A DNA stretch of 64,000 nt from Petroclostridium sp. X23 (GTDB taxonomy: Bacteria; Bacillota; Clostridia; SK-Y3): assembly GCF_030013905.1 (NCBI RefSeq), contig NZ_CP124862.1, positions 2,359,051-2,423,050 on the forward strand. The letters run 5' to 3'. The notes under the pieces are model-generated. The model saw nothing but the letters and a program-made list of their open reading frames with translations. It was not told where the DNA came from and did no database searches. Of the stretch, positions 1 through 8,406 are shown in pieces. Within the stretch, counting starts at the first letter, position 1. Every line of letters starts with the position of its first letter. The translations under genes and the position numbers were made by a program.

Positions 1-110
1 GCCGAGAAAACTTCATCATACTTGGATTTGCATTGTGGACAAACATTATAGCTTCCAGTGCTATATATGTATACATTCCCGCACCTGATGCAATTTGCAA
101 GCTTACTCAA
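1..110 (-). CDS. Zinc-ribbon protein, 5' part only
   Basis: Only the first 36 codons are inside the window; the gene continues past base 1. It starts at a TTG (108-110) preceded by GGAGGGG at a spacing of about 6-7 bases. The peptide begins LSKLANCIRCGNVYIY and contains a CxxC pair (CIRC) followed by a second one (CPQC), so it carries a zinc ribbon. The pattern is like the small YvyF/flagellar-operon zinc-ribbon proteins of Firmicutes, but with so little sequence that is only a suggestion. Confidence 0.6.
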   Translation of the reverse strand, partial: MSKLANCIRCGNVYIYSTGSYNVCPQCKSKYDEVFS

Positions 111-131
111 AATTACCCCTCCAATTGCAGT

Positions 132-160
132 ATTATACTACATATCAAATACTTTAACAA
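132..160 (-). promoter_or_regulatory. Promoter of the zinc-ribbon gene
   Basis: Reading the minus strand, TTGTTA (155-160) and TATAAT (132-137) are separated by 17 bases, 22 bases upstream of the TTG start. This fits a housekeeping sigma-A promoter. Confidence 0.5.
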
Positions 161-279
161 AAGCAATTATTAACATTATCTATAATAGTATTCGTACACA
201 GTAATATTAAAAACAGGGTAATTTATAACAAATTTAAAAACAATCATGCTATTTATGCGTTCTTACGTAGAATATTTCT

Positions 280-323
280 AAGAAATAAACAAAGACACCC
301 TTATTAAAATAAGGATGCCTTTT
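280..323 (-). terminator. Terminator downstream of amt
   Basis: A hairpin of about 15 bp (AAAGGCATCCTTATT paired with AATAAGGGTGTCTTT, with G-U pairs) is followed on the minus strand by a T-rich tract. It lies just after the amt stop codon. The plus strand also ends in a T-run, so it may work in both directions. Confidence 0.65.
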
Positions 324-350
324 TATAAATTTGCTTATCAAATTCTATGC

Positions 351-1694
351 TTAAAAAATATTAGCTGTAGATGAAGGGTCTGTATAAGCTGAAATTCCAT
401 GTTCTCCGATGTCCAGCCCGTTACTTTCTTCTTCTTCAGATACTCTGATTCCTATGGTTGCCTTCAGTGCACCAAATACGATCAGACCCATCACTGCCGC
501 AAAACCAAGGGCTGCTGTAACACCTAAAGTTTGTACGCCCAGAAGCTTGATACCGCCACCGTACAGTAAGCCACCTTCTTTTGCAAACAATCCAACCATG
601 ATAGTTCCGAAGCTGCCGCAAACTCCGTGAACAGATATTGCACCAACAGGATCATCGATTTTAGCAACTCTATCAAAGAACTCGACAGCTAATATCATCA
701 ACACCCCTGCAATACCACCAATAACCAATGCGCCATTTGGAGTCACTGCAGCTGTTCCGGCAGTAATAGCAACGAGGCCCGCCAAACATCCGTTCAATGT
801 TAAGCTCACATCCGGCTTACCGTATTTAACCCAACTAAATAGCATGCTTGTAATGGTTGCAGCTGCACCTGCCAATAATGTAGTTACTGCGATTGACGCA
901 ATATCCGGAGTGGTACCTGAAATGGTACTACCTGGATTAAATCCAAACCATCCGAACCAAAGAAGAAGTACGCCTAATGCGCCGAGTGGAATACTATGTC
1001 CCGGAATCGCATGAACTTTTCCATCTTGTGTGTACTTACCGGTTCTGGCACCTACCATCCATGCCCCGATTAAAGCTGTGACCCCGCCAACGCCATGTAC
1101 AACTGTAGATCCTGCAAAATCAATAAATCCTAAGTTTGAAAGCCATCCGCCTCCCCAAATCCAGTGACCGATCACAGGATAAGTAACGGAGCAAATAAGT
1201 ATGCAGAAAAACAAATATGCACTGAACTTTGTTCTCTCAGCCATGGCACCGGATACAATGGTTGCGCAGGTGGCTGCGAATACTGCTTGGAAAAACCAGA
1301 AAGCATCTAACGGTATTCCGAAATCAAACAAATCACGTTGTGTCAATGCAAAACCTTTCGCGCCGATCAGACCTGCGATGTCCGGTCCAAACATCAACGC
1401 AAACCCTATAAGATAATAGGCAACTACACCTATTGAAATCGTCATAACATTTTTCATAATAATGTTTACTGTATTTTTAGATTGTGTGAAACCTGCTTCT
1501 ACGCAGGTAAAGCCTGCATGCATTAAGAAAACCAGAAAAGCCGCTATCATTACCCAAACCGTGTCTATAGCAACCGCATTACTCTCGGGTGTAGGGCCTT
1601 CAGCAGCAAATGCCGCAACAGGCATACATAAAATTAAAATAGAACTTAAAACAAGCATTAAAATCATTCTTAACTTCATTGTTCTTAACATCAT
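351..1694 (-). CDS. amt: Ammonium transporter (Amt family)
   Basis: Membrane channel for ammonium uptake, 447 residues. The start at 1694 is chosen because AAGGAGG sits 5 bases upstream; an 18-residue longer reading frame has no such site. An N-terminal signal-like hydrophobic segment ends near AAFAAE, followed by about 11 membrane spans. Family marks are WVMIAAFLVFLMHAGF, the motif GAMAERTKF, and the two pore histidines in VVHGVGG and SVHGVCG. The C-terminal tail (EEEESNGLDIGEHG) is the conserved cytoplasmic tail through which PII proteins regulate these channels; a PII gene lies at 56295. Expression is probably controlled by leader antitermination (see 1735-1816). Confidence 0.95.
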   Translation of the reverse strand: MMLRTMKLRMILMLVLSSILILCMPVAAFAAEGPTPESNAVAIDTVWVMIAAFLVFLMHAGFTCVEAGFTQSKNTVNIIMKNVMTISIGVVAYYLIGFALMFGPDIAGLIGAKGFALTQRDLFDFGIPLDAFWFFQAVFAATCATIVSGAMAERTKFSAYLFFCILICSVTYPVIGHWIWGGGWLSNLGFIDFAGSTVVHGVGGVTALIGAWMVGARTGKYTQDGKVHAIPGHSIPLGALGVLLLWFGWFGFNPGSTISGTTPDIASIAVTTLLAGAAATITSMLFSWVKYGKPDVSLTLNGCLAGLVAITAGTAAVTPNGALVIGGIAGVLMILAVEFFDRVAKIDDPVGAISVHGVCGSFGTIMVGLFAKEGGLLYGGGIKLLGVQTLGVTAALGFAAVMGLIVFGALKATIGIRVSEEEESNGLDIGEHGISAYTDPSSTANIF

Positions 1695-1734
1695 TGTTAC
1701 CTCCTTAAATATTTGACTACTGTAAATATAAAAC

Positions 1735-1786
1735 AAAAAAAGACGCAATCCACTAAAGAGATTCCTCTCTCTAATGAAGCGTCTTT
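1735..1786 (-). terminator. Leader terminator (attenuator) of amt
   Basis: Between the promoter and the amt start, the minus strand forms a long hairpin: AAAGACGC (1779-1786) pairs with GCGTCTTT (1739-1746), with an inner 11-bp stem closed by a GGAA loop, followed by seven Ts. It lies 40 bases before the start codon, so it should stop transcription before amt unless it is prevented from forming. Confidence 0.75.
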
Positions 1787-1816
1787 ACTTCGGTTCCATA
1801 TTACAACCCTGTAATA
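1776..1816 (-). promoter_or_regulatory. Tandem ANTAR-type antiterminator hairpins in the amt leader
   Basis: Two short hairpins with six-base loops lie in the leader. The first is TATTAC-AGGGTT-GTAATA (1799-1816), the second GAAGT-AAAGAC-GCTTC (1776-1791). Both loops have A at position 1 and G at position 4, the known recognition rule for ANTAR-domain antiterminator proteins. The second hairpin uses the same bases as the 5' arm of the terminator, so the two structures exclude each other. Established knowledge: ANTAR proteins control nitrogen genes this way in Firmicutes. The matching ANTAR protein is not in this window. Confidence 0.7.
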
Positions 1817-1829
1817 ATAACTTAAGTAC

Positions 1830-1858
1830 ATTATAAAGTATTTCTCTATAATTTGCAA
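1830..1858 (-). promoter_or_regulatory. Promoter of amt
   Basis: TTGCAA (1853-1858) and a perfect TATAAT (1830-1835), spaced by 17 bases, lie upstream of the hairpin leader. This gives a leader of roughly 130 bases before the amt start. Confidence 0.7.
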
Positions 1859-2042
1859 GTATTTTTTATAGGAAATTCATTTTCGCTCGCAATATATAAA
1901 TGTATGGAATTAATTCACGTTGTTTTTTTATTAATATCGCCTGTTTTTCCCCATCAGTATAATCGCCTTGTCTAACATGAGTATGAAAGCTATTATCCAT
2001 ATCGGTGCAAGAGTATACCCTTCGCAGGTTTGCAAATAAAGG

Positions 2043-3194
2043 CTATTTTCCCATAGCTTTGTTTACAAGAATTTTCAGTCCGGTGCCTGGAGTTTCGCAT
2101 TTACCTTTCAAAATATCTTCTTCGGTAATACGTGCCATAAGGATTTCGCGTTGAGAGACTCGTTCCCAGTCGTAAGTCACATAAATAAAACCGTCATCTG
2201 CCTCTTTTGCGTCAGGATAGGATACCTCATTGCGCTCATCAAGCAGTAGAAAACCCTTCCAGGTTTCACCGTCATCATCACTGAGCATAGCAGTCAAGTG
2301 CGAACGCCCCTTCCAGCTTTTCACATCGCCCTGTGCCATAATATCTTCTATATCAATGTGCTCGGTAAAGTTATAATGATTAATCATAAGTAATCGACCG
2401 GATTTTAAGCGCCTGATATGAAAACGGGAACATGGGCCGTCAATATGTGATTTACGACCAAGAGTCCAGTTGAACCCTCCATCAGTAGAAAAACTTTCGC
2501 CAATGCCATCAAAGGTTCGGACCAGCATCCATAGGGTACCGTCGTTCTTTTCTACAATCATATGCTCGTCAAAACTGCGATTGGGAATATCCGCATGGCC
2601 ACGAAGAGAAAAAGTTTTCCCTTCATCTTGGGAGATATAAACATTAGAGAATTGCTCATTCTGTAGGCCATGATCCTCAGCGGGCACACTACCGCTCTGG
2701 TTGCACCAAATGGCACAGGGAAAAAGCCATTCACCATTTTTAAGCACCGTGGGTTTATTCATCATTATACCGTTGGCAATGCGGCGCGGTTCTGTCCATA
2801 CAAGCGCATCAGCGTCCGGATTGTCGCAAATTGAGACCCATACGCCACTTCTGCCATCGTTAAACCCTCGTGCCTGAGTCCAAGTCATCCATAAACGATT
2901 GCGTGGATCGATCCATAAATTCGGATCGTAGATTCTACATTCCGAATCCGGGTGTTCTACTACCGCTGTACAGGACTTAAAAGTATTACCATGGTCGTCA
3001 CTAGTGCAAAGTACCATTATATTTCCGCCTACTTCAGCTTCCTGTCCAGAATAAAAATTGACAAATATTCGTCCTTTTGCAGATACTTCTATTGAGGGAA
3101 TTCCCTGCCATTTGCGGTATTGGTCCGAAAACCTCTCTTCAGTCGGGTTGACGAAGATTTTAGCGGGATTTAATGCTGAATCTTCATTCATCAT
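2043..3194 (-). CDS. BNR-repeat (sialidase-like) protein
   Basis: 383 residues, cytoplasmic (no signal peptide). Four Asp-box repeats are visible: TSDDHGNTF, SQDEGKTF, STDGGFNW and SDDDGETW, which mark a six-bladed beta-propeller of the sialidase/BNR_2 family. The start at 3194 has AGGAGG 8 bases upstream. Members of this family include exo-sialidases and many sugar- or glycoside-acting enzymes of unknown substrate, so the reaction cannot be read from the sequence. It is divergent from the amidohydrolase at 3424 and shares the repeat-bearing control region, so it probably belongs to the same regulon as the BMP transporter. Confidence 0.8.
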   Translation of the reverse strand: MMNEDSALNPAKIFVNPTEERFSDQYRKWQGIPSIEVSAKGRIFVNFYSGQEAEVGGNIMVLCTSDDHGNTFKSCTAVVEHPDSECRIYDPNLWIDPRNRLWMTWTQARGFNDGRSGVWVSICDNPDADALVWTEPRRIANGIMMNKPTVLKNGEWLFPCAIWCNQSGSVPAEDHGLQNEQFSNVYISQDEGKTFSLRGHADIPNRSFDEHMIVEKNDGTLWMLVRTFDGIGESFSTDGGFNWTLGRKSHIDGPCSRFHIRRLKSGRLLMINHYNFTEHIDIEDIMAQGDVKSWKGRSHLTAMLSDDDGETWKGFLLLDERNEVSYPDAKEADDGFIYVTYDWERVSQREILMARITEEDILKGKCETPGTGLKILVNKAMGK

Positions 3195-3255
3195 GGTTCT
3201 CTCCTCCTATTTTTCTAAAAAATTGTCCGTGACTCATCACATGTGATTAGTTATT

Positions 3256-3284
3256 ATCTTATCAACCAATATATATATTGTCAA
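3256..3284 (-). promoter_or_regulatory. Promoter of the BNR gene
   Basis: On the minus strand a perfect TTGACA (3279-3284) and TAAGAT (3256-3261) are spaced by 17 bases. The -10 box overlaps the first GGTTGATAA repeat and the second repeat abuts the -35 box. Confidence 0.55.
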
Positions 3285-3306
3285 TATTATCAACCAAAAT
3301 ATATAT
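3259..3306. repeat. Two direct repeats, probable operator of the divergent promoters
   Basis: TTATCAACCA followed by an AT tract occurs twice, at 3259 and 3287, 28 bases apart, between the two divergent promoters. A related copy (ATAATCAACCA) lies just after the FCD regulator gene, near 10515. The spacing and position fit a binding site for a regulator, most simply the one encoded at 9691. Confidence 0.45.
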
Positions 3307-3330
3307 TATTAACAATATTTTTTTAAATTA

Positions 3331-3359
3331 TTGACAAGAACAAAAAAATAAGATAATCT
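3331..3359 (+). promoter_or_regulatory. Promoter of the amidohydrolase-transporter operon
   Basis: TTGACA (3331-3336) is followed after 17 bases by TAATCT (3354-3359), or after 15 bases by GATAAT. It precedes the amidohydrolase gene by about 65 bases. Confidence 0.55.
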
Positions 3360-3423
3360 AAACATATACTACTCATCAATGATGAGCTGCTATTTGCAAA
3401 ACATTTTAAAAAAGGGGTTCAAT

Positions 3424-4797
3424 ATGTTAAAAAGCATAAAGATTTTTAAAGGCGGAAAAATCATTTTACCCGATAGAGTGATGGAAGGCACACTAATTGT
3501 AGAAAACGAAAAGATTTCAGCGATAATTTTTGGAGAATATGAGGGGATTGGAGAGGTTATCGATGTTTCGGGAAAGGTTTTGTTTCCCGGAGTTATTGAT
3601 ACCCATGTACATATGTGGGACCCTTCACCATCAAACTATCGTGAAGATTGGTATCATGGATCACAGGCTGCAGCTGCGGGCGGAATAACAACTATAGTGG
3701 ATATGCCGCTAAGTGTTCCTCCGGTAACAACAAAGGAAGGCTTCAATCTTAAATTTAAAGTCGCAAATGAAAACTCTTTTGTGGATTTTGCATTTTGGGG
3801 TGGGCTGATCCCTTCGAATATTGATAACCTAGCCGAACTTGATAAATTGGGTTGTGTTGCCTATAAAGGCTTCATGAGCTTTGCAAACGCTGATTACCCT
3901 CAGATCACCGATGGTTATTTAGTCAGGGGCATGCGGGAGGCGGCCAAATTTGGAGGTCTAATCGGTGTGCACGCGGAAAATGCTGAAGCAGCTGATTTTG
4001 GAAGCAAAGACTTAGAATACGCCAACTGTCATGATGAAGCTATGCACGATGACGCTCGGCCTTGGTGGGTAGAACTGGAAGCTATTCAGCGTGCAGTTCT
4101 ATTTGCACGCGCTAACAACGCACGGCTATACATTTGTCACATGACCATTGCTGAAGGTGCTGAATTTCTAAAAAAAGCTAAGATGGAGGGTATAGACGTT
4201 TCGGTGGAAACATGTCCTCACTATTTGATGTTTGATAAATCCATCCTCCGTGAGAAAAAAGCTTACGCCAAATGTAATCCCCCTATCCGAAGTCGAGAAA
4301 ATGTAGAAAAAATGTGGGAATATATTATGGACGGCACCATTGATACCATCGGCTCAGACCATGGACCGTACAGTGATGAAGAAAAGGTAAAAGAGGGTAG
4401 TTTTTGGAAGGAATACTGTGGCTTTGGCGGATTCGATGCTATGCTGGCCGGTCTGATTACAGAGGGTGTTCATAAACGCGGATTGTCTTTGCCCCGCTTG
4501 GCTCAGCTCACATCTGGTAATGCAGCCCGCATCATGAACCTGTTCCCAAAAAAAGGCAGCTTACTGCCGGGTGCTGATGCCGATATAATAGTAGTAGACA
4601 TGCATAAGGAATGGTCATATGATGGAATGAAGTCTTTGTCTAAGACTAAGAGCAAAAAAGGCATATATCAAGGTGTCCGGCTAAAAGGCAAGGTCACGCA
4701 GACATACGTACGCGGCCAAATGGTGTATCACGACGGTGAGATCAAAACTGAAGCCGGGTATGGTGAGTATGTGCCTAAGCAGTGGTCAAATAAATAA
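3424..4797 (+). CDS. Allantoinase/dihydropyrimidinase-family amidohydrolase
   Basis: 457-residue cyclic-amide hydrolase of the metal-dependent amidohydrolase superfamily. The start at 3424 is chosen for AAAGGGG upstream; a 15-residue longer frame lacks one. Metal-site marks occur in order: DTHVHMW (HxH), YKGFMSF (the lysine normally carbamylated), VHAEN, ICHMT and GSDHGP (final Asp). CPHYL and AKCNPPIR are typical of allantoinase (AllB) rather than hydantoinase. The gene leads an operon with a nucleoside-class ABC transporter, so the substrate may be a purine-derived ring such as allantoin, or another cyclic ureide. No other allantoin genes (allC, allD) are present. Confidence 0.8.
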   Translation: MLKSIKIFKGGKIILPDRVMEGTLIVENEKISAIIFGEYEGIGEVIDVSGKVLFPGVIDTHVHMWDPSPSNYREDWYHGSQAAAAGGITTIVDMPLSVPPVTTKEGFNLKFKVANENSFVDFAFWGGLIPSNIDNLAELDKLGCVAYKGFMSFANADYPQITDGYLVRGMREAAKFGGLIGVHAENAEAADFGSKDLEYANCHDEAMHDDARPWWVELEAIQRAVLFARANNARLYICHMTIAEGAEFLKKAKMEGIDVSVETCPHYLMFDKSILREKKAYAKCNPPIRSRENVEKMWEYIMDGTIDTIGSDHGPYSDEEKVKEGSFWKEYCGFGGFDAMLAGLITEGVHKRGLSLPRLAQLTSGNAARIMNLFPKKGSLLPGADADIIVVDMHKEWSYDGMKSLSKTKSKKGIYQGVRLKGKVTQTYVRGQMVYHDGEIKTEAGYGEYVPKQWSNK

Positions 4798-4830
4798 CAA
4801 AGATAACAGAAAAATAAAGGGGGATTGACT

Positions 4831-6360
4831 TTGGCATATGCAGTTGAATTAAAAGGAATCACCAAAATCTTTCCTGGTGTTGTGGCAAACAAGAATATTT
4901 CGCTTGGCATCGAATGGGGCAGTATTCATGGTCTTATTGGTGAGAATGGAGCTGGAAAGACCACGCTGATGAAAATTTTATATGGCATGTATCGCGCCAA
5001 TGAAGGTGAAATTTTCATCAGCGGAGAAAAAGTACATTTTCACAGTCCCAAGAATGCAATTGCGAAGGGTGTAGGTATGGTACATCAGCATTTTACATTG
5101 GTACCTTCACTCACAGTGGGCCAAAACATCATGCTCGGACGCCCGATTTGTAAAAAGAGTGGCCTTCTCGATTTTACTTTAGCGAACAAAACCGTCAGTG
5201 AGTTGGGTGAGGAATTTGGTCTGAAAGTAGACCCGAAAACACTTGTAAAAGATATACCGGTAGCTATGCAGCAAAGAGTTGAGATTTTAAAAACACTATA
5301 CCTTGGTGCCGATATCCTCATCATGGACGAGCCTACAGCAGTACTTACTCCGCAAGAGATCGAACAGCTGTTAAAAACATTGGTGTTACTCAAAGAGAAA
5401 GGTAAGTGTGTCATCCTTATCACGCATAAACTCAAAGAACTGATGAGTGTTACCGATAATATCACCGTTTTACGAAACGGCACTATGGTCGGTCAGGTAA
5501 AGACCAGTGAGGTTAACGAGAAGAAAATCGCAGCCATGATGGTGGGCAAGGAGATTGAATTTGAGGTTCCTAAAGTAGAGGCACATCCTACGGATGCGGT
5601 ACTATCTGCAGAACATCTATGCTATCGTAATAAGTTCGGTGTGTTGGCACTTGATGATGTAACCTTTAATGTACGCAAAGGTGAAATCGTGGGTATTGCA
5701 GGTGTCCAGGGCAATGGACAAACGGAGCTTATCGAGGTACTCTCAGGAATATGCAATCAATATACCGGCAGCATCACTCTTTGCGGGCAGACTGTTGATA
5801 ACAAAAAATCACCCCTTATGCGCCGGCAATATGGCCTTGCGCATATACCGGAAGACCGTCAGACAATGGGAGCTGCACTTGGCGCATCATTGCTGGAAAA
5901 CTTCATTATGGGTGGCCTTGACGATGCGAGCTACACTTCTCATGGACTGATCAACTATAAAAAGGCCGGGAAGATAGCTGAAGAGCAGTACAAACTATTC
6001 GATGTCCGCTTTTCCGGGTTGAATAGTTCGGCCGGCTCTCTCTCTGGCGGCAATTTGCAGAAAGCCATCGTTGCCCGCGAGATATACCGTGACCCACAAG
6101 TGTTAATTGCTGCGCAACCCAGCCGCGGTGTCGATATCGGTGCCACCATGTTCATCCATGAGAAATTAATCAAAATGCGAGATAATGGTAAAGCAATTAT
6201 TCTTGTCTCGAGCGAACTTTCTGAGATCATGTCTCTGAGCGACCGTATCCTTGTAATGTATAAAGGCACGATTGTGGGCGAAACTACTCCCCAAGAAAGC
6301 ACTGAAGAAGATATCGGTCTGATGATGGCCGGTATCAGAAAAGAGGTGAATCATGTATGA
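4831..6360 (+). CDS. ABC transporter ATP-binding protein, BMP/nucleoside class (NupO-like)
   Basis: 509 residues with two fused ATPase domains. The start is taken as the TTG at 4831, with AAGGGGG 7 bases upstream; a TTG at 4825 is too close to that site. The first half has Walker A GENGAGKTT and Walker B LIMDEPTA, with a degenerate signature (VAMQQ), as in the NupO/YufO group. The second half has GVQGNGQT, a good signature LSGGNLQ, and AAQPSRGVDIG in the Walker B region. It energises the two permeases that follow. The stop overlaps the next start (ATGA). Confidence 0.9.
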   Translation: MAYAVELKGITKIFPGVVANKNISLGIEWGSIHGLIGENGAGKTTLMKILYGMYRANEGEIFISGEKVHFHSPKNAIAKGVGMVHQHFTLVPSLTVGQNIMLGRPICKKSGLLDFTLANKTVSELGEEFGLKVDPKTLVKDIPVAMQQRVEILKTLYLGADILIMDEPTAVLTPQEIEQLLKTLVLLKEKGKCVILITHKLKELMSVTDNITVLRNGTMVGQVKTSEVNEKKIAAMMVGKEIEFEVPKVEAHPTDAVLSAEHLCYRNKFGVLALDDVTFNVRKGEIVGIAGVQGNGQTELIEVLSGICNQYTGSITLCGQTVDNKKSPLMRRQYGLAHIPEDRQTMGAALGASLLENFIMGGLDDASYTSHGLINYKKAGKIAEEQYKLFDVRFSGLNSSAGSLSGGNLQKAIVAREIYRDPQVLIAAQPSRGVDIGATMFIHEKLIKMRDNGKAIILVSSELSEIMSLSDRILVMYKGTIVGETTPQESTEEDIGLMMAGIRKEVNHV

Positions 6361-7457
6361 ACTTTGAATTCCAGCAAAAACCCATTGGCCTTAAAACAGC
6401 CTTTGCTGCTGTTATTTTGGGTGTAATCATCGGCTTTATCATGGTGATTTCCTTTGGATATGACCCCTTTCATGTATTTGGTACGCTGTTTAGGGGTGCA
6501 TTCGGAACACCAAAATCAATCGTGACCAGTCTGCGTTGGGCAACCCCATTGATGTTTACCGGTGTTGCCGCGGCACTCAGCTTCCGTGGGGGCATGTTCA
6601 ATTTTGGCCTCGATGGCCAGCTCTATGTAGGGAGTCTTGCAGCGACTATCGTCGGTGTTACCTGTGTAAACCTTCCTGCTATGATCCTTATACCGGTTAT
6701 GATGATTGTCAGCATGATCTTTGGCGCGATGTGGGCTTTTATCCCGGTATTCATCAAAGTACGCCTTGGCGGAAGCGAGATCGTACCTGCACTTATGCTG
6801 AACTACGTTGGTATCTATATTACCGACTATATCGTTCACTATTATTTTTTAGCCAGCGGCACAAACGGCGATAGTCTGAAGACAGAACGCATTGCCCAGC
6901 AAGCACAATTCCCAAATCTCTTCAAAGGCTATCAACTTACCGGTGCAATCCTTATTGGCCTTGCCGTTATATTGTTATTCTACCTTATGATGAAAAAAAG
7001 TAAATTTGGCTACAACATTTCAATGAGTGGCATGAATCCTGAATTCGCACGTTATGGTGGTATAAATGTAGATAAAACGCGCATCCTTGTCATGCTCATA
7101 AGCGGTGCTTTAGCCGGTCTGGGTGGTGCAATTGAAATTATGGCTATGCGCTGGCGTTTTGAATCCGGCTTCGCTCCTTCCTTTGGCAACGATGGCATTC
7201 TCTGCGCCCTATTGGGCAGCAGCACTCCATTTGGCACGCTTGCCGGAACATTGTTCATGGGTGCGCTGAAAGCCGGCTCTCTTGCTGTCGAACGCTACAC
7301 AGATATATCTCGTGCACTGGCGACTGTTATCCAAGGCACTATCATCTGCTTTATCTCTGCTCGCCTGATTTCGAAATATGTTGGCTTAGATAAGATTAAT
7401 GAAAAACTGAGGAAACTCTTTCCAAACTCAAGGAAGGACGGTGATGAGAATGCCTGA
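6357..7457 (+). CDS. ABC transporter permease, NupP-like
   Basis: 366 residues, about nine or ten membrane spans, of the BMP-type branch of the branched-chain/ribose permease family (BPD_transp_2). Typical marks are FRGGMFNFGLDGQ near residue 78 and SGALAGLGGAIEI in the second half. It overlaps the ATPase gene by four bases and the next permease gene by a few codons, so the three are translationally coupled. By homology to the Bacillus nupNOPQ system it forms half of a heterodimeric channel for a nucleoside or similar compound. Confidence 0.88.
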   Translation: MNFEFQQKPIGLKTAFAAVILGVIIGFIMVISFGYDPFHVFGTLFRGAFGTPKSIVTSLRWATPLMFTGVAAALSFRGGMFNFGLDGQLYVGSLAATIVGVTCVNLPAMILIPVMMIVSMIFGAMWAFIPVFIKVRLGGSEIVPALMLNYVGIYITDYIVHYYFLASGTNGDSLKTERIAQQAQFPNLFKGYQLTGAILIGLAVILLFYLMMKKSKFGYNISMSGMNPEFARYGGINVDKTRILVMLISGALAGLGGAIEIMAMRWRFESGFAPSFGNDGILCALLGSSTPFGTLAGTLFMGALKAGSLAVERYTDISRALATVIQGTIICFISARLISKYVGLDKINEKLRKLFPNSRKDGDENA

Positions 7458-8367
7458 ACTATTGATCTTGGGTGCCATCATTCGTATGACAGCTCCAATC
7501 CTATTGGCTGGTACCGGTGCACTATACAACGACCGCGCCGGTGTAACAAACATCACTCTTGAGGGTTCTATGTTGTTGAGTGCCTTCTTCTCTGTTGTAT
7601 GCAGCTATTTTACGCACAACTGGGTGCTCAGTGTAATTATAGGCATTGCAGTAGGAATCATTGTTTCTCTAATATTTTACCTGGCTACTTCTGTTCTAGG
7701 CGGTGACGAATTGGTTGTTGGCTTTGCCATGAACGTTCTAATTGACGGACTTTCCATTTTCCTGCTCAAACAGATCTTTCATCGTTCAGGCTCTATCGTA
7801 TCGGATAAGATCGCAGGTATTCCTCTTATCAAATCACAGATGCTTGCCTCGATACCTGTGATTGGCGACCTTTTGAATAACCAAACATGGATCGTCTATT
7901 TCTCTTTTATTTGCGCGATACTGACCTATATTGTGCTGTATCACACTCCGTTTGGACTAAAAATTCTTGCATGCGGAGAAAAACCCCAAGCAGCTGCCAC
8001 AGTCGGTATCAACGTAAATAGAATACGATTTATCTGCAATCTCATCAATGGCGCGCTTTGCGGCCTTGCAGGCACACAAATCTCGTTGGGATTTTTAAAT
8101 CTGTTCACGCAGGGGATGACCGTTGGCCGCGGCTTTATAGCGCTGGGTTCTGTTATTTTCGCTCGCGGTAATCCTCTGCGTCTTATCGCCATTACCTTGT
8201 TCTTTGGGACGGCTGAAGCTATATCCAACAAAGTTCAGCTTATGCAGTTCCCCTCAGAACTTGTACTTATGCTACCATATCTTGCAGTAGTTATCCTGAC
8301 TCTAATACGCGTCGATCACTTTAAAAGAATAAAAATAGTGAAAGATGTTTCCGAGCAGGCTAATTAA
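7444..8367 (+). CDS. ABC transporter permease, NupQ-like
   Basis: 307 residues with about eight membrane spans; the second channel subunit. AGGAAGG lies 6 bases before the ATG at 7444; a GTG three bases earlier and an ATG at 7450 are alternatives. Family marks are NDRAGVTNITLEGSML near the N terminus and NGALCGLAGTQISLG in the second half. It overlaps the preceding permease gene. Confidence 0.88.
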   Translation: MRMPELLILGAIIRMTAPILLAGTGALYNDRAGVTNITLEGSMLLSAFFSVVCSYFTHNWVLSVIIGIAVGIIVSLIFYLATSVLGGDELVVGFAMNVLIDGLSIFLLKQIFHRSGSIVSDKIAGIPLIKSQMLASIPVIGDLLNNQTWIVYFSFICAILTYIVLYHTPFGLKILACGEKPQAAATVGINVNRIRFICNLINGALCGLAGTQISLGFLNLFTQGMTVGRGFIALGSVIFARGNPLRLIAITLFFGTAEAISNKVQLMQFPSELVLMLPYLAVVILTLIRVDHFKRIKIVKDVSEQAN

Positions 8368-8406
8368 TGTAGGATTTGGAAATATAAAAGAAAGAAGGGT
8401 TATGAA

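Noticed and set aside
409..630. Open frames on the plus strand opposite amt
   Set aside because: Shadows of the transporter gene; repeated hydrophobic codons read on the opposite strand, without ribosome binding sites.
3259..3306. CRISPR-like short direct repeats
   Set aside because: Only two imperfect units in a promoter region; no array or cas genes in the window. They fit an operator better.
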